64,000 bases of DNA, taken from NCBI GenBank assembly GCA_963728985.1, contig CAVSME010000006.1, forward strand, positions 186,001 through 250,000, given 5' to 3'. Origin of the DNA: DASXAI01 sp963728985. GTDB lineage: Bacteria; Actinomycetota; Acidimicrobiia; Acidimicrobiales; Ilumatobacteraceae. A model generated the notes under the pieces. That model saw only the letters and a list, made by a program, of their open reading frames with translations. It ran no database searches and was not told the origin of the DNA. Made by a program: the position numbers and the translations under genes. The first letter of the stretch is position 1. Each line of letters opens with the position of its first letter. Below are positions 1 to 7,094 of this stretch, piece by piece.

Positions 1-1198
1 GGGGCAGACCGAGCACACGCTCGGCGATGATGGATCGCTGGATCTCGTCAGTCCCGCCGGCGATCGACAGGGACAGTGTGAACAGCGCGTCCTTGGCCCA
101 TTGGGCGCCCTCCGGGACGCTGCCGGCTCCCGGCGCCGCCTGACCCAGCGCAGGGCCGTCCCACGCGACGGCGTCCGCTCCGTGGAGGCGCCAGGCCAGT
201 GCGGCGAACCGTCGGGCGGTCAGGGCGTTGGCCAGCTTCCCGAGTGACCCGACCGGGCCGGGGTTGGCTGTGCTCGCCGGCGCGGCGAGCGAGCGGGTGA
301 CCAGCAGGCTCTGGCAGACCTCGGCCGCGTACAGGTGCACGAGCTCGTCGCGCACGGTTGGATCGTCGAGCCGGCCCAGCTGCCGCGCTGCGGTCACGAG
401 GCGATCGGTGCGCTCGTGGCGGACCCCGCTCCGCTGCCCCCGGGCGCGGGCCACCCGCTGGTGGTGCAGCATCGCCGAGGCGACGCGCCAGCCGTCGCCC
501 TCGGGCGGGAGCAGCGCGTCGGCGGGCACGAACACGTCGCTCAGGAAGACCTCGTCGAAGTGGGTCGCCCCGTCGAGCTGGCGGATGGGCCGGGTCTCGA
601 CGCCCGCCGCGTGAAGATCGACGACGAACATGGACAGGCCGGCGTGCTTCGGGGCGTCCGGGTCGGTCCGGGCGAGGAGGATGCCGAAGTCGGCCCGATG
701 GGCGAGCGTGGTCCAGACCTTCTGCCCGTTGACGAGCCAGCCACCAGCGACGGGAACGGCACGCGTCTGCACGCCGGCGAGATCGGAGCCGGCGCCCGGC
801 TCGGAGAACAGCTGGCACCACACCTCGGTGCCGGCCACGATGCGGGGAACGTGGCGGCGGCACTGGTCGACGGTGCCGAACTCGAGCAAGGTCGGCAGGC
901 AGTTGCCGAGCGTGATCGAGAGCTCCTCGGTCATGAGCGGGAACTGCCCGGCCTCCTGCCGCCACGCCTCCTCGAAGGCGGCATCCAGGCCCCGGCCGCC
1001 GTAGACCGTCGGGACGCTCAGCCCCGCGAACCCCGCCTCGTGGAGCCGGCGCTGGAAGGCGAGGGCGCGATCGAGCGCCCGGTCGCCGCGGGGGTCGTCG
1101 GCCGCCACCTCGTCACCGCCGGCGACGGTGTGGACGGCCAGGAACGACCGCGCCTCGACTCGGAAGCGGGCGAGGTCATCATCGACGGAGCAAGCCAT
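1..1198 (-). CDS. Acyl-CoA dehydrogenase, 3' end cut by window edge
   Basis: FAD-dependent alpha,beta-dehydrogenation of an acyl-CoA thioester. About 399 codons are visible, starting at ATG 1196-1198; the stop lies beyond position 1. The family signature CQLFSEPGAGSD sits mid-protein, and the C-terminal GGTDEIQRS motif followed by ERVLGLP is present right at the edge, so only a few residues are missing. It resembles the acyl-CoA dehydrogenase at 2293-3528 and is divergently transcribed from the SDR at 1340, with 141 bp between them that probably hold both promoters. Substrate chain length cannot be read from the sequence. Confidence 0.93.
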   Translation of the reverse strand, partial: MACSVDDDLARFRVEARSFLAVHTVAGGDEVAADDPRGDRALDRALAFQRRLHEAGFAGLSVPTVYGGRGLDAAFEEAWRQEAGQFPLMTEELSITLGNCLPTLLEFGTVDQCRRHVPRIVAGTEVWCQLFSEPGAGSDLAGVQTRAVPVAGGWLVNGQKVWTTLAHRADFGILLARTDPDAPKHAGLSMFVVDLHAAGVETRPIRQLDGATHFDEVFLSDVFVPADALLPPEGDGWRVASAMLHHQRVARARGQRSGVRHERTDRLVTAARQLGRLDDPTVRDELVHLYAAEVCQSLLVTRSLAAPASTANPGPVGSLGKLANALTARRFAALAWRLHGADAVAWDGPALGQAAPGAGSVPEGAQWAKDALFTLSLSIAGGTDEIQRSIIAERVLGLP

Positions 1199-1339
1199 GA
1201 GAGCAGCATCCCGTCACGACGCGGGCGCCACCAGGGACCATGGTCCCTGTTCATCGGTAGCCGTCGACCCGCCCGGGTGGCGCGCGTTGCGCTCGACTCA
1301 CGAAGATGAGCGGGACACGACGAACGACGGAGGGACGCA

Positions 1340-2245
1340 GTGGCAGGGATGTGTGAAGGGCGGGTCTGCATCGTGACCGGTGCCGGGCGGGGCATCGGCC
1401 GCGAGCACGCGCTCATGCTGGCCGAGCACGGTGCGAAGGTGGTCGTCAACGACCTCGGTGGCGCCGTCGATGGAAGCGGCGCGTCGGTGGGACCGGCTCA
1501 GGAGGTCGTCGACGAGATCGTGGCGATGGGAGGTGCTGCCGTCGCCAACGGCGATGACGTGTCCGATTGGGTGGGCGCCCAACGGCTGATCAACACCGCC
1601 GTCGAGACGTATGGAACGCTCGATGTGCTCATCAACAACGCGGGCATCCTGCGGGATCGGATGCTGGCGAACATGACCGAGGAGGAGTGGGACGCCGTCA
1701 TCAAGGTGCACCTGAAGGGCACATTCGCGCCCAGCCGGTGGGCGGCGGCGTACTGGCGGGAGCGGACCAAGGCGGGCGAGCCGGTCGACGGCCGCATCGT
1801 CAACACCACCTCGGTGTCGGGCATCTACGGCAACGCCGGCCAGACGAACTACGGGGCGGCCAAGAGCGGGATCGCCGGTTTCACGATCATCGCAGCGATG
1901 GAGATGGCGCGCTATGGCGTCACCGTGAACGCCATCGCCCCCGGCGCCCTGACCCGCATGACCGAGGGGCTCGGCATGGGTCAAGGGTCGGAGGAGGCCC
2001 AAGCGCAGATGGCTCCGCGCTGGGTGGCGCCCGTCGCCACCTGGCTGGCGTCGACGCAATCGGCCGGCGTGACCGGGCGCGTGTTCGAGTCCGCCGGCAC
2101 CGTGTTCGCGGTGGCCGAGGGCTGGCACCGGGGGCCGACGGCCGAGCCGGTTGACGACCCCGCCCAGGTCGACGCCGTCGCCCGCCGGCTGTTGGCGGCG
2201 GCCCGGCCGAACGCCGACCTGTGGGGGCAGGATCGCAAGGACTGA
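1340..2245 (+). CDS. SDR family NAD(P)-dependent oxidoreductase, HSD17B4/FabG-like
   Basis: Short-chain dehydrogenase of 301 aa, probably acting on a 3-hydroxyacyl-CoA or another secondary alcohol. The GTG start is preceded by GGAGGG five bases upstream. The Rossmann motif TGAGRGIG is at residues 13-20 and is followed by VVNDLGG, which is typical of the dehydrogenase domain of peroxisomal multifunctional enzyme type 2. NNAG lies near residue 97, and the catalytic Ser and YGAAK (Tyr, Lys) near residues 157-175. The C-terminal tail after residue 230 is longer than in plain FabG. It is followed by an acyl-CoA dehydrogenase, which suggests a beta-oxidation-type step. Confidence 0.9.
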   Translation: MAGMCEGRVCIVTGAGRGIGREHALMLAEHGAKVVVNDLGGAVDGSGASVGPAQEVVDEIVAMGGAAVANGDDVSDWVGAQRLINTAVETYGTLDVLINNAGILRDRMLANMTEEEWDAVIKVHLKGTFAPSRWAAAYWRERTKAGEPVDGRIVNTTSVSGIYGNAGQTNYGAAKSGIAGFTIIAAMEMARYGVTVNAIAPGALTRMTEGLGMGQGSEEAQAQMAPRWVAPVATWLASTQSAGVTGRVFESAGTVFAVAEGWHRGPTAEPVDDPAQVDAVARRLLAAARPNADLWGQDRKD

Positions 2246-2292
2246 CGAGCCTGGCGGTTGGCGCACCCGGTCGGATGGGGCACACTGCGAGC

Positions 2293-3528
2293 ATGAGCGG
2301 TACCGAGGTGGCGCGCGTGACGGCGTCCGATCCTGAGACCCGGCGGATCGAAGAGGCGGTCGACGCCTTCCTGGCCGACCATGACCCGACGGCGATGTCC
2401 GACTTCGACTTCCGGGGCGCGCAGTTCGACGCCGGGTTGGCGTGGGTGCACTTCCCGGAGGGCGCGGGCGGGTTGGGCGTGCGCCCGGAGCTGAACCGGA
2501 TCGTCGACCGCCGCCTGCGGGAGGCAGGCGCCCGCCCGACTGATCCCCGCACCTTCTTCATGGCGTTGGCCGGGCCGACGATCGTCACGCATGGCAGCGA
2601 CGAGGTGAAGCGACGGTTCCTGCGGCCGATGTTCACGGGCGAGGAGCGCTGGTGCCAGCTGTTCTCCGAGCCGGGTGCCGGCTCCGACTTCGCCGGCCTG
2701 GCCACGCGCGCCGTTCGCGACGGGGATGAGTGGGTGGTCAACGGCCAGAAGGTGTGGAACACGCTGGCCCACCTCGCCGACTTCGGCATGCTGGTGACCC
2801 GCACGGACCCCGACGCGCCGAAGCACAAGGGGATGACCTACTTCGCGCTGGACATGCGCTCGCCCGGGGTGGAGGTCCGGCCGCTGCGCCAGATCACGGG
2901 CGAGGCCGAGTTCAACGAGGTGTACCTGACCGATGTGCGCGTGCCCGACGCCAACCGGATCGGGGACGTCGGCGAAGGCTGGCGGGTGAGCCTGACGACG
3001 CTCATGAACGAGCGCAACGCCATCGGGGGTGGCTCCGCCGGCGGCGGGACACCTCGGCGGGGCGGCGCCGCCAACGACGCCGTGCAGCTCTGGCAGTCGC
3101 AGCCCGAGGCGGACCGGCGGGCCGTGGACAAGGACCGCCTGATGCAGCTGTGGGTCGACGCCGAGGTGAGCCGGCTCACCAACCTGCGAGCGGCGCAGAA
3201 CGCTCGCGCCGGGAACCCCGGGCCCGAGATGTCGATCGCCAAGTTGGCGTACTCCGAGCTCAACAAGGCGCTCTACGACTTCAGCATGGACCTCCTCGGC
3301 GCCGAGGCGCTGGCCGGCTTCGACTACACCTTCCGCCGGCCCGACGATCTCGACGTCCAGGGCACCACTCGCGGGCCGCGCTATGCCTTCTTGCGGGTGC
3401 GGGCCAACTCGATCGAGGGCGGCACATCCGAGATCATGCGCAACATCCTCGGCGAGCAGGTCCTCGGCCTCCCCGGCGAGCCTCGGCTGGACAAGGACCT
3501 CCCCTGGATCCAGGTCCCCCGCAGCTGA
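2293..3528 (+). CDS. Acyl-CoA dehydrogenase
   Basis: FAD acyl-CoA dehydrogenase of 411 aa. I chose ATG 2293 over an in-frame upstream start because the protein fold begins after it and the extra 24 residues look non-coding. Motifs seen are CQLFSEPGAGSD near residue 125, NGQKVWNT near 153 and EGGTSEIMRN near the C-terminus, which are FAD- and substrate-binding segments of the family. A Gly-rich insert (GGGSAGGGTPRRGG) near residue 240 is longer than usual. It lies about 50 bp downstream of the SDR and is likely in one transcript with it. Confidence 0.92.
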   Translation: MSGTEVARVTASDPETRRIEEAVDAFLADHDPTAMSDFDFRGAQFDAGLAWVHFPEGAGGLGVRPELNRIVDRRLREAGARPTDPRTFFMALAGPTIVTHGSDEVKRRFLRPMFTGEERWCQLFSEPGAGSDFAGLATRAVRDGDEWVVNGQKVWNTLAHLADFGMLVTRTDPDAPKHKGMTYFALDMRSPGVEVRPLRQITGEAEFNEVYLTDVRVPDANRIGDVGEGWRVSLTTLMNERNAIGGGSAGGGTPRRGGAANDAVQLWQSQPEADRRAVDKDRLMQLWVDAEVSRLTNLRAAQNARAGNPGPEMSIAKLAYSELNKALYDFSMDLLGAEALAGFDYTFRRPDDLDVQGTTRGPRYAFLRVRANSIEGGTSEIMRNILGEQVLGLPGEPRLDKDLPWIQVPRS

Positions 3529-3554
3529 CCTGACGTCGGTCATCGGAGGACACG

Positions 3555-3757
3555 GTGGGACAAGCCCGGCTGGCCAGCGCTCGACTCGAACTCGTCCCGC
3601 TCGCCGACGAGCACCTGCAAAGTTCGTCGAGGACTACGACGATCCGGTGCCTGGCGACGAGCAGGGCGAGGTCGAGTACGAACTGCAGCGCGCCGATTGG
3701 CGGCCCGCGGCCCCGAACGCCGGGGACGAAAGTCGGAACGTCGGCCACGGGCGGTGA
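3555..3757 (+). pseudogene. GNAT N-acetyltransferase remnant with internal deletion
   Basis: A GTG start with a perfect GGAGGA ribosome-binding site (3545-3550) opens a frame reading ARLELVPLADEHL, a typical GNAT N-terminus. At about 3617 the frame breaks. Another frame then reads KFVEDYDDPVPG and GEVEYELQRADW, which looks like the usual C-terminal end of the same family. Roughly two thirds of a normal 180-residue acetyltransferase is missing and the join is out of frame. The head with its RBS and the tail with its stop are both preserved, so this is an internal deletion and not a truncation. Family assignment is by pattern memory, not by a search. Confidence 0.62.
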
Positions 3758-3839
3758 TGTGGGTGGCGACCGCCGACGGGTGTCATCCGGGAGCGCGCCG
3801 CAGCGTGTAGGTCACGCAGCCGATGGGTAGGTCGCGGAC

Positions 3840-4108
3840 ATGGCATCTCAGCGACAACGGCAAGCAGCCAAGCGCAACATCAAGAAGGCGGCCGCCGCGG
3901 CGCGTTCGAAAAGACTCTGTCCAAGCTGCCGGCGAAGACGAAGACGGCGCTGGGGAAGCAGGGTGCCGCGGTCGCGGCCCGCAAGCGCACCGGCGCGTCG
4001 TCGCCAAAGACGCGCCAGGAGCTGTACGAGATGGCCAAGCGGCGCAACCTGCCCGGCCGCTCGAAGATGGGACGAGCTGAGCTGGCCCGCGCGCTGGGCG
4101 AGAAGTAG
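3840..4108 (+). CDS. Small basic Rho-N/SAP-like protein, frameshifted
   Basis: ATG 3840 begins MASQRQRQAAKRNIKK, then the frame fails at the A-run 3909-3912. Adding one A restores AARSKKTLSKLPAKTK and a continuous frame to TAG 4106-4108, about 90 aa. The C-terminal part (ELYEMAKRRNLPGRSKM followed by AELARALG) is a helix-turn-helix motif like the Rho termination factor N-terminal/SAP fold that ends many small actinobacterial nucleoid or stress proteins. A similar module ends the hemerythrin protein at 41114-41671. The lesion is either a real deletion, a slippery site or a sequencing error in the homopolymer. Confidence 0.6.
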
Positions 4109-4110
4109 CG

Positions 4111-4512
4111 CTACGTGCCTCGGCTGGCTTCGACCGGTGGTTGGGCGGCGACCCGCACCTGCTCGTTGCCGGCCCGTTGATGGTCGCGCGTCAGGACCTG
4201 TGGGCAACGCAGGCAAACCGAACCGCCCTGTTCGGCGTACCAGCGACACGTCGAACGGATCGCGCATCGCGGTAGGACATCCACGACGGCGGGGACCATG
4301 GCGACGATGCGCTCACCGAGGGTGCAGTGCGATCCTTCGTAGTGGACGCAGCGCGATTCCTCACAAGTCGCCGCGATCCGGAGGACCTGTGTTGGATCGG
4401 AATCACGGAGGTCGCCATGGAACTCCGTCACCGGCATCGCCCGCGACAGATACAGGACCTCGGGGACGGCGGCCGATCCGCCGATCACGCCGAATATCAC
4501 GGGGCGCTCCAT
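4111..4512 (-). CDS. Cysteine-rich protein, 'nitrogen fixation protein'-like
   Basis: A 133-aa protein starting MERPVIFGVIGG. The C-terminal two thirds holds eight cysteines in tight groups: CEESRC, SHC, RCAIRSTC and VCLRCPQV. The spacing suggests a metal or Fe-S site. Similar actinobacterial and cyanobacterial proteins are loosely labelled nitrogen fixation proteins, but nothing here shows nitrogenase genes and I do not assign that function. It follows the 4560-4904 gene by 47 bp in the same direction, so the two are probably an operon. Longer in-frame starts exist upstream but read as low-complexity Arg/Pro sequence. Confidence 0.6.
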   Translation of the reverse strand: MERPVIFGVIGGSAAVPEVLYLSRAMPVTEFHGDLRDSDPTQVLRIAATCEESRCVHYEGSHCTLGERIVAMVPAVVDVLPRCAIRSTCRWYAEQGGSVCLRCPQVLTRDHQRAGNEQVRVAAQPPVEASRGT

Positions 4513-4559
4513 GTCCGGTTGGGCGCTCGGACAAGACCAGCGCGGCGGACGGTCCGTGC

Positions 4560-4904
4560 TCAGGGTGCGCCTCCGATGCGGCCCAGCGGAGGCAGGATGC
4601 CGCCCTCGAAGCGCTCGATGAAGCCGCACAGGATGTCCTTGTCGATGATCGTCACCGCCGGCACCAGATCGATGCCCGCTTCTTTCGACACGGCTTCACT
4701 CACCTGCTCGGCGAACTCGTATGCCTCGTCGAGGTTCACCTGATCGCGGAGCTTGCGGCCGGCAATCCACCAAGGCACCCGGTAGAAGTCGCCACCGAAA
4801 ACTGGTACCTCGGCCGAGAGCTTCCGGCGGTCAGCCGCCATGGATACGGCCCGCTCCACGGCCGCGTTCAAGTCCTTGAGCGGTAGCCTCTGCGCCTCGG
4901 GCAT
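4560..4904 (-). CDS. Conserved hypothetical protein, 114 aa
   Basis: Starts MPEAQRLPLKDLNAAVERA at ATG 4902-4904 with a GGGAGG ribosome-binding site about 8 bases upstream. An in-frame TTG two codons earlier is less likely. The protein is soluble and mostly helical, with one Cys (DILCGF) near the C-terminus and a tyrosine/tryptophan-rich middle (FYRVPWW). I do not recognise a family. It sits 47 bp upstream of the Cys-rich gene and likely shares its transcript, so the two may act together. Confidence 0.6.
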   Translation of the reverse strand: MPEAQRLPLKDLNAAVERAVSMAADRRKLSAEVPVFGGDFYRVPWWIAGRKLRDQVNLDEAYEFAEQVSEAVSKEAGIDLVPAVTIIDKDILCGFIERFEGGILPPLGRIGGAP

Positions 4905-4986
4905 CCCCAACCTCCCGTGCTCGTAGGCATGGAATTGTCGCGTGACGTCGCGGTGGTGTAAAGGGCGAAAAGCGGGGGTGTGGTGG

Positions 4987-6210
4987 TCAGGCCTCCTGGC
5001 CGATGAAGCGTTCGACCTCGTTGATGAACTGAGGGAAGGCGGCGTCGCGCTGCAGCAGGATGTGGTTGCGGCTGCTCAGGGCGACGAACCGGGCGCCGGG
5101 GATGAGTCCGGCGAGATGGCGGCCCTCTTCGAAGGGGACGGCGCGGTCGTCGGCGGCGTGGAGCACCAAGGTCGGCACGGACACGTTCCGGGCCAGATCG
5201 GTCGCGTCGAGCCGGTGGAAGGCCGCCTCCAGCAGTGGCGCGTTGGTGCTGTCGGTCGTCATCTGCAGCTGGTCGTTGAACCACGCGATCTCGTCCGATT
5301 GTGCGTCGGGCACGAACTGGCGGGCGAAGGTCTCCCGGAAGCTGGCGTTGCGCGTGCCCCACGCGATCCGCGCGATCCCGACCTGCACGGCGGCCTGCTC
5401 GATCTGCACCGGATCGGCGCGACAGGCCATCCCGCGCGCATAGGTGCCGTAGAGCACGAGGTGCGAGACGCGCTCCGGGTAGCGCACGGCGTACGCGATG
5501 GCGACCGGGCCGCCCTGCGAAACGCCGAGCAGCGCGACGCGCGGCTCCCCGACTGCATCGACGACGTGGCGGAGATCGTCCACCCACTGGTCGAGGTCGG
5601 ACAGGTCGCGATCGGACAGGTCACGATCCGACAGGCCGCAGCCCGGCGGGTCGTAGCGCACGTAGTGGTACCGGCGGCTGAGGGCTCGGATCCAGTGACC
5701 CCAGATCGGGCTGGCCTCGGTGTCCTTGTCGACCTGCGTGAGCCAGGTGGCCGTCTTCACGAGGCATGGTCCTGCGCCGGTCTCGGCGACGGCGAGCGAG
5801 GTGCCGGCGCTCTCGACGAAGCGGATGCGGGCCACGAGGTGCGGGGCGGTGGCGTCCTCCAGCGGAGCGGAGGCCGACGCCGCCGGTTGCTCCTCAGGCC
5901 CGGTGACGTCGCCGACGAAGCGGTAACCGATGCCGCGGATCGTCCGGATCACGCGCTGGGACTCGCCGCTGTCGCCGATTGCCTGGCGGGCGCTCTTGAT
6001 GCGGCTCGTCAGCGCCGACTCGGACACGAAGCGGTTGCCCCAGATCTCGTCGAGCAACTCGGTCTTCGGTACGACGCGGTCCCGGTGCTCGATGAGGTGC
6101 AGCAGGACGTCGAACACCTGCTGCTCGACGTGGATGGGACCGGATGCATCGCGCAGCTCGCGTCTCGCCGGGTCGAGCTCGAAGCCGTCGAAGCGCAGCA
6201 CAGCCGTCAC
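4987..6210 (-). CDS. OmpR-type winged helix fused to alpha/beta hydrolase
   Basis: A 407-aa single chain. Residues 1-101 form a trans_reg_C (OmpR/PhoB) DNA-binding domain ending in the canonical RTIRGIGYRFVG. Residues 120-405 form an alpha/beta hydrolase with nucleophile S231 in GVSQGG, an acid near DDRAVPF (about 357) and His in SRNHILL (about 385). There is no receiver domain, so this is a CadC/ToxR-like regulator class whose sensor is a hydrolase fold, possibly a ligand sensor or an active hydrolase. A pentapeptide tandem repeat RDLSD-RDLSD (196-205) comes from a 15-bp DNA repeat at 5605-5634. GTG start. It is divergent from osmC, its likely target or neighbour. Confidence 0.88.
   Translation of the reverse strand: MTAVLRFDGFELDPARRELRDASGPIHVEQQVFDVLLHLIEHRDRVVPKTELLDEIWGNRFVSESALTSRIKSARQAIGDSGESQRVIRTIRGIGYRFVGDVTGPEEQPAASASAPLEDATAPHLVARIRFVESAGTSLAVAETGAGPCLVKTATWLTQVDKDTEASPIWGHWIRALSRRYHYVRYDPPGCGLSDRDLSDRDLSDLDQWVDDLRHVVDAVGEPRVALLGVSQGGPVAIAYAVRYPERVSHLVLYGTYARGMACRADPVQIEQAAVQVGIARIAWGTRNASFRETFARQFVPDAQSDEIAWFNDQLQMTTDSTNAPLLEAAFHRLDATDLARNVSVPTLVLHAADDRAVPFEEGRHLAGLIPGARFVALSSRNHILLQRDAAFPQFINEVERFIGQEA
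5605..5634 (-). repeat. 15-bp in-frame tandem repeat (RDLSD x2)
   Basis: Two adjacent 15-bp units at 5605-5619 and 5620-5634 differ at two positions. A partial unit precedes them at 5595-5604. They encode RDLSD twice in the cap-proximal loop of the hydrolase domain. The number is a multiple of three, so copy change would alter loop length without breaking the frame. Confidence 0.75.
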
Positions 6211-6505
6211 ACCACCATCTTCGCACCGCCGGTCTCAGGCCGAAGGTGCCGCTGGCGCGAGCAGGGGATCCAGCAACGTGCGGCGCGGCGCGGCGAGACC
6301 GGGCACGGAGCCGATGCCTGGCACGTCCAGTTCGAGGATCTCGCCGCCGTAGTGGAACGCGGCCGTGGTGATCACCGGTGTGCCGGCGCCGGAGGTCGGC
6401 GATGGTGTCCTCCACGCGATCTCCAGCCGGGCTCCAAGCACGCTCCACCCGTTGAGACGAACGTCATCGGTGTCGAACGCGACACCACCCGAGAGGAGCA
6501 CCACC
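6211..6505. other. Intergenic region between divergent regulator and osmC
   Basis: A 295-bp gap between the GTG of the winged-helix hydrolase (6210) and ATG 6506. It should contain both promoters, but no clear -35/-10 pair stands out. A minus-strand frame ending at 6235 (…HYGGEILELDVPG…) has coding-like third-position GC but no recognisable family or good start, so it may be a gene remnant or chance. Confidence 0.35.
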
Positions 6506-7069
6506 ATGACCACCACCGATGCTGCCACCGTCGACAACGGCGTCGACGTCGCCGCCCTGCTGGGCGCCCGCGAGGCCATGACCGGCATGCCAGCGGCCGC
6601 CAAGTTCACCTGGAAGGCCACGAACCGCTGGATGCGCGGCACGCACAGCCGCACGTCGATCGACGGTTTCTTCGGCGTGGGGGCCGACCAGTCGCACCAC
6701 ACCACCTTCACCCTCGACACCGATCATCCGGAGATCTTTGCCTCTGCCGACCAGGGGGTGACGCCGGTCGAGATGGTGCTCGCCGGTCTCGCCGGTTGCC
6801 TGACCGCAGGTGTGGCCGCAGTGGCCCAGAACAGGGGGGTGCAGCTGCGCTCCGTCACGGCGACGTTGCACGGCGAGATGGACCTCGCCGGCATCCTCGG
6901 GATCGACCCGGACGTGCGCAACGGCTTCAGCGGCATCACGGTCAGCTACGACATCGACGCCGACGCCACACGTGAGGAGATCGAGGGGATCGTGGCCCAG
7001 TCGCAGAAGCGCTCGGCCGTGTTCGACGTGATCACCAACCCGACCAACGTCCGGGTCACGGTCGCCTGA
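6506..7069 (+). CDS. OsmC family protein
   Basis: A 187-aa OsmC/Ohr-fold protein; the family includes thiol-dependent hydroperoxide reductases. ATG 6506 was chosen because GAGAGGAG lies 8 bases upstream. The conserved first cysteine is C98 in GLAGCLT. The second family cysteine, normally in a CPVxD-type motif, appears as Ser in QKRSAVFD (about residue 170), so classical two-Cys peroxidase chemistry is doubtful. It is followed 25 bp later by a flavin monooxygenase in the same direction, suggesting co-transcription. Confidence 0.88.
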   Translation: MTTTDAATVDNGVDVAALLGAREAMTGMPAAAKFTWKATNRWMRGTHSRTSIDGFFGVGADQSHHTTFTLDTDHPEIFASADQGVTPVEMVLAGLAGCLTAGVAAVAQNRGVQLRSVTATLHGEMDLAGILGIDPDVRNGFSGITVSYDIDADATREEIEGIVAQSQKRSAVFDVITNPTNVRVTVA

Positions 7070-7094
7070 GCTCGGACACCGACGGAGAGGCGGC

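Noticed and set aside
1981..3543. 520-codon minus-strand open frame
   Set aside because: It lies opposite the SDR end and the acyl-CoA dehydrogenase, both with full motifs, and has a shadow composition rich in Arg, His and Gly.
6235..6720. Minus-strand frame overlapping the osmC start
   Set aside because: Part has coding-like codon use but there is no convincing start, RBS or family, and it runs antisense into osmC. Left as an intergenic note.
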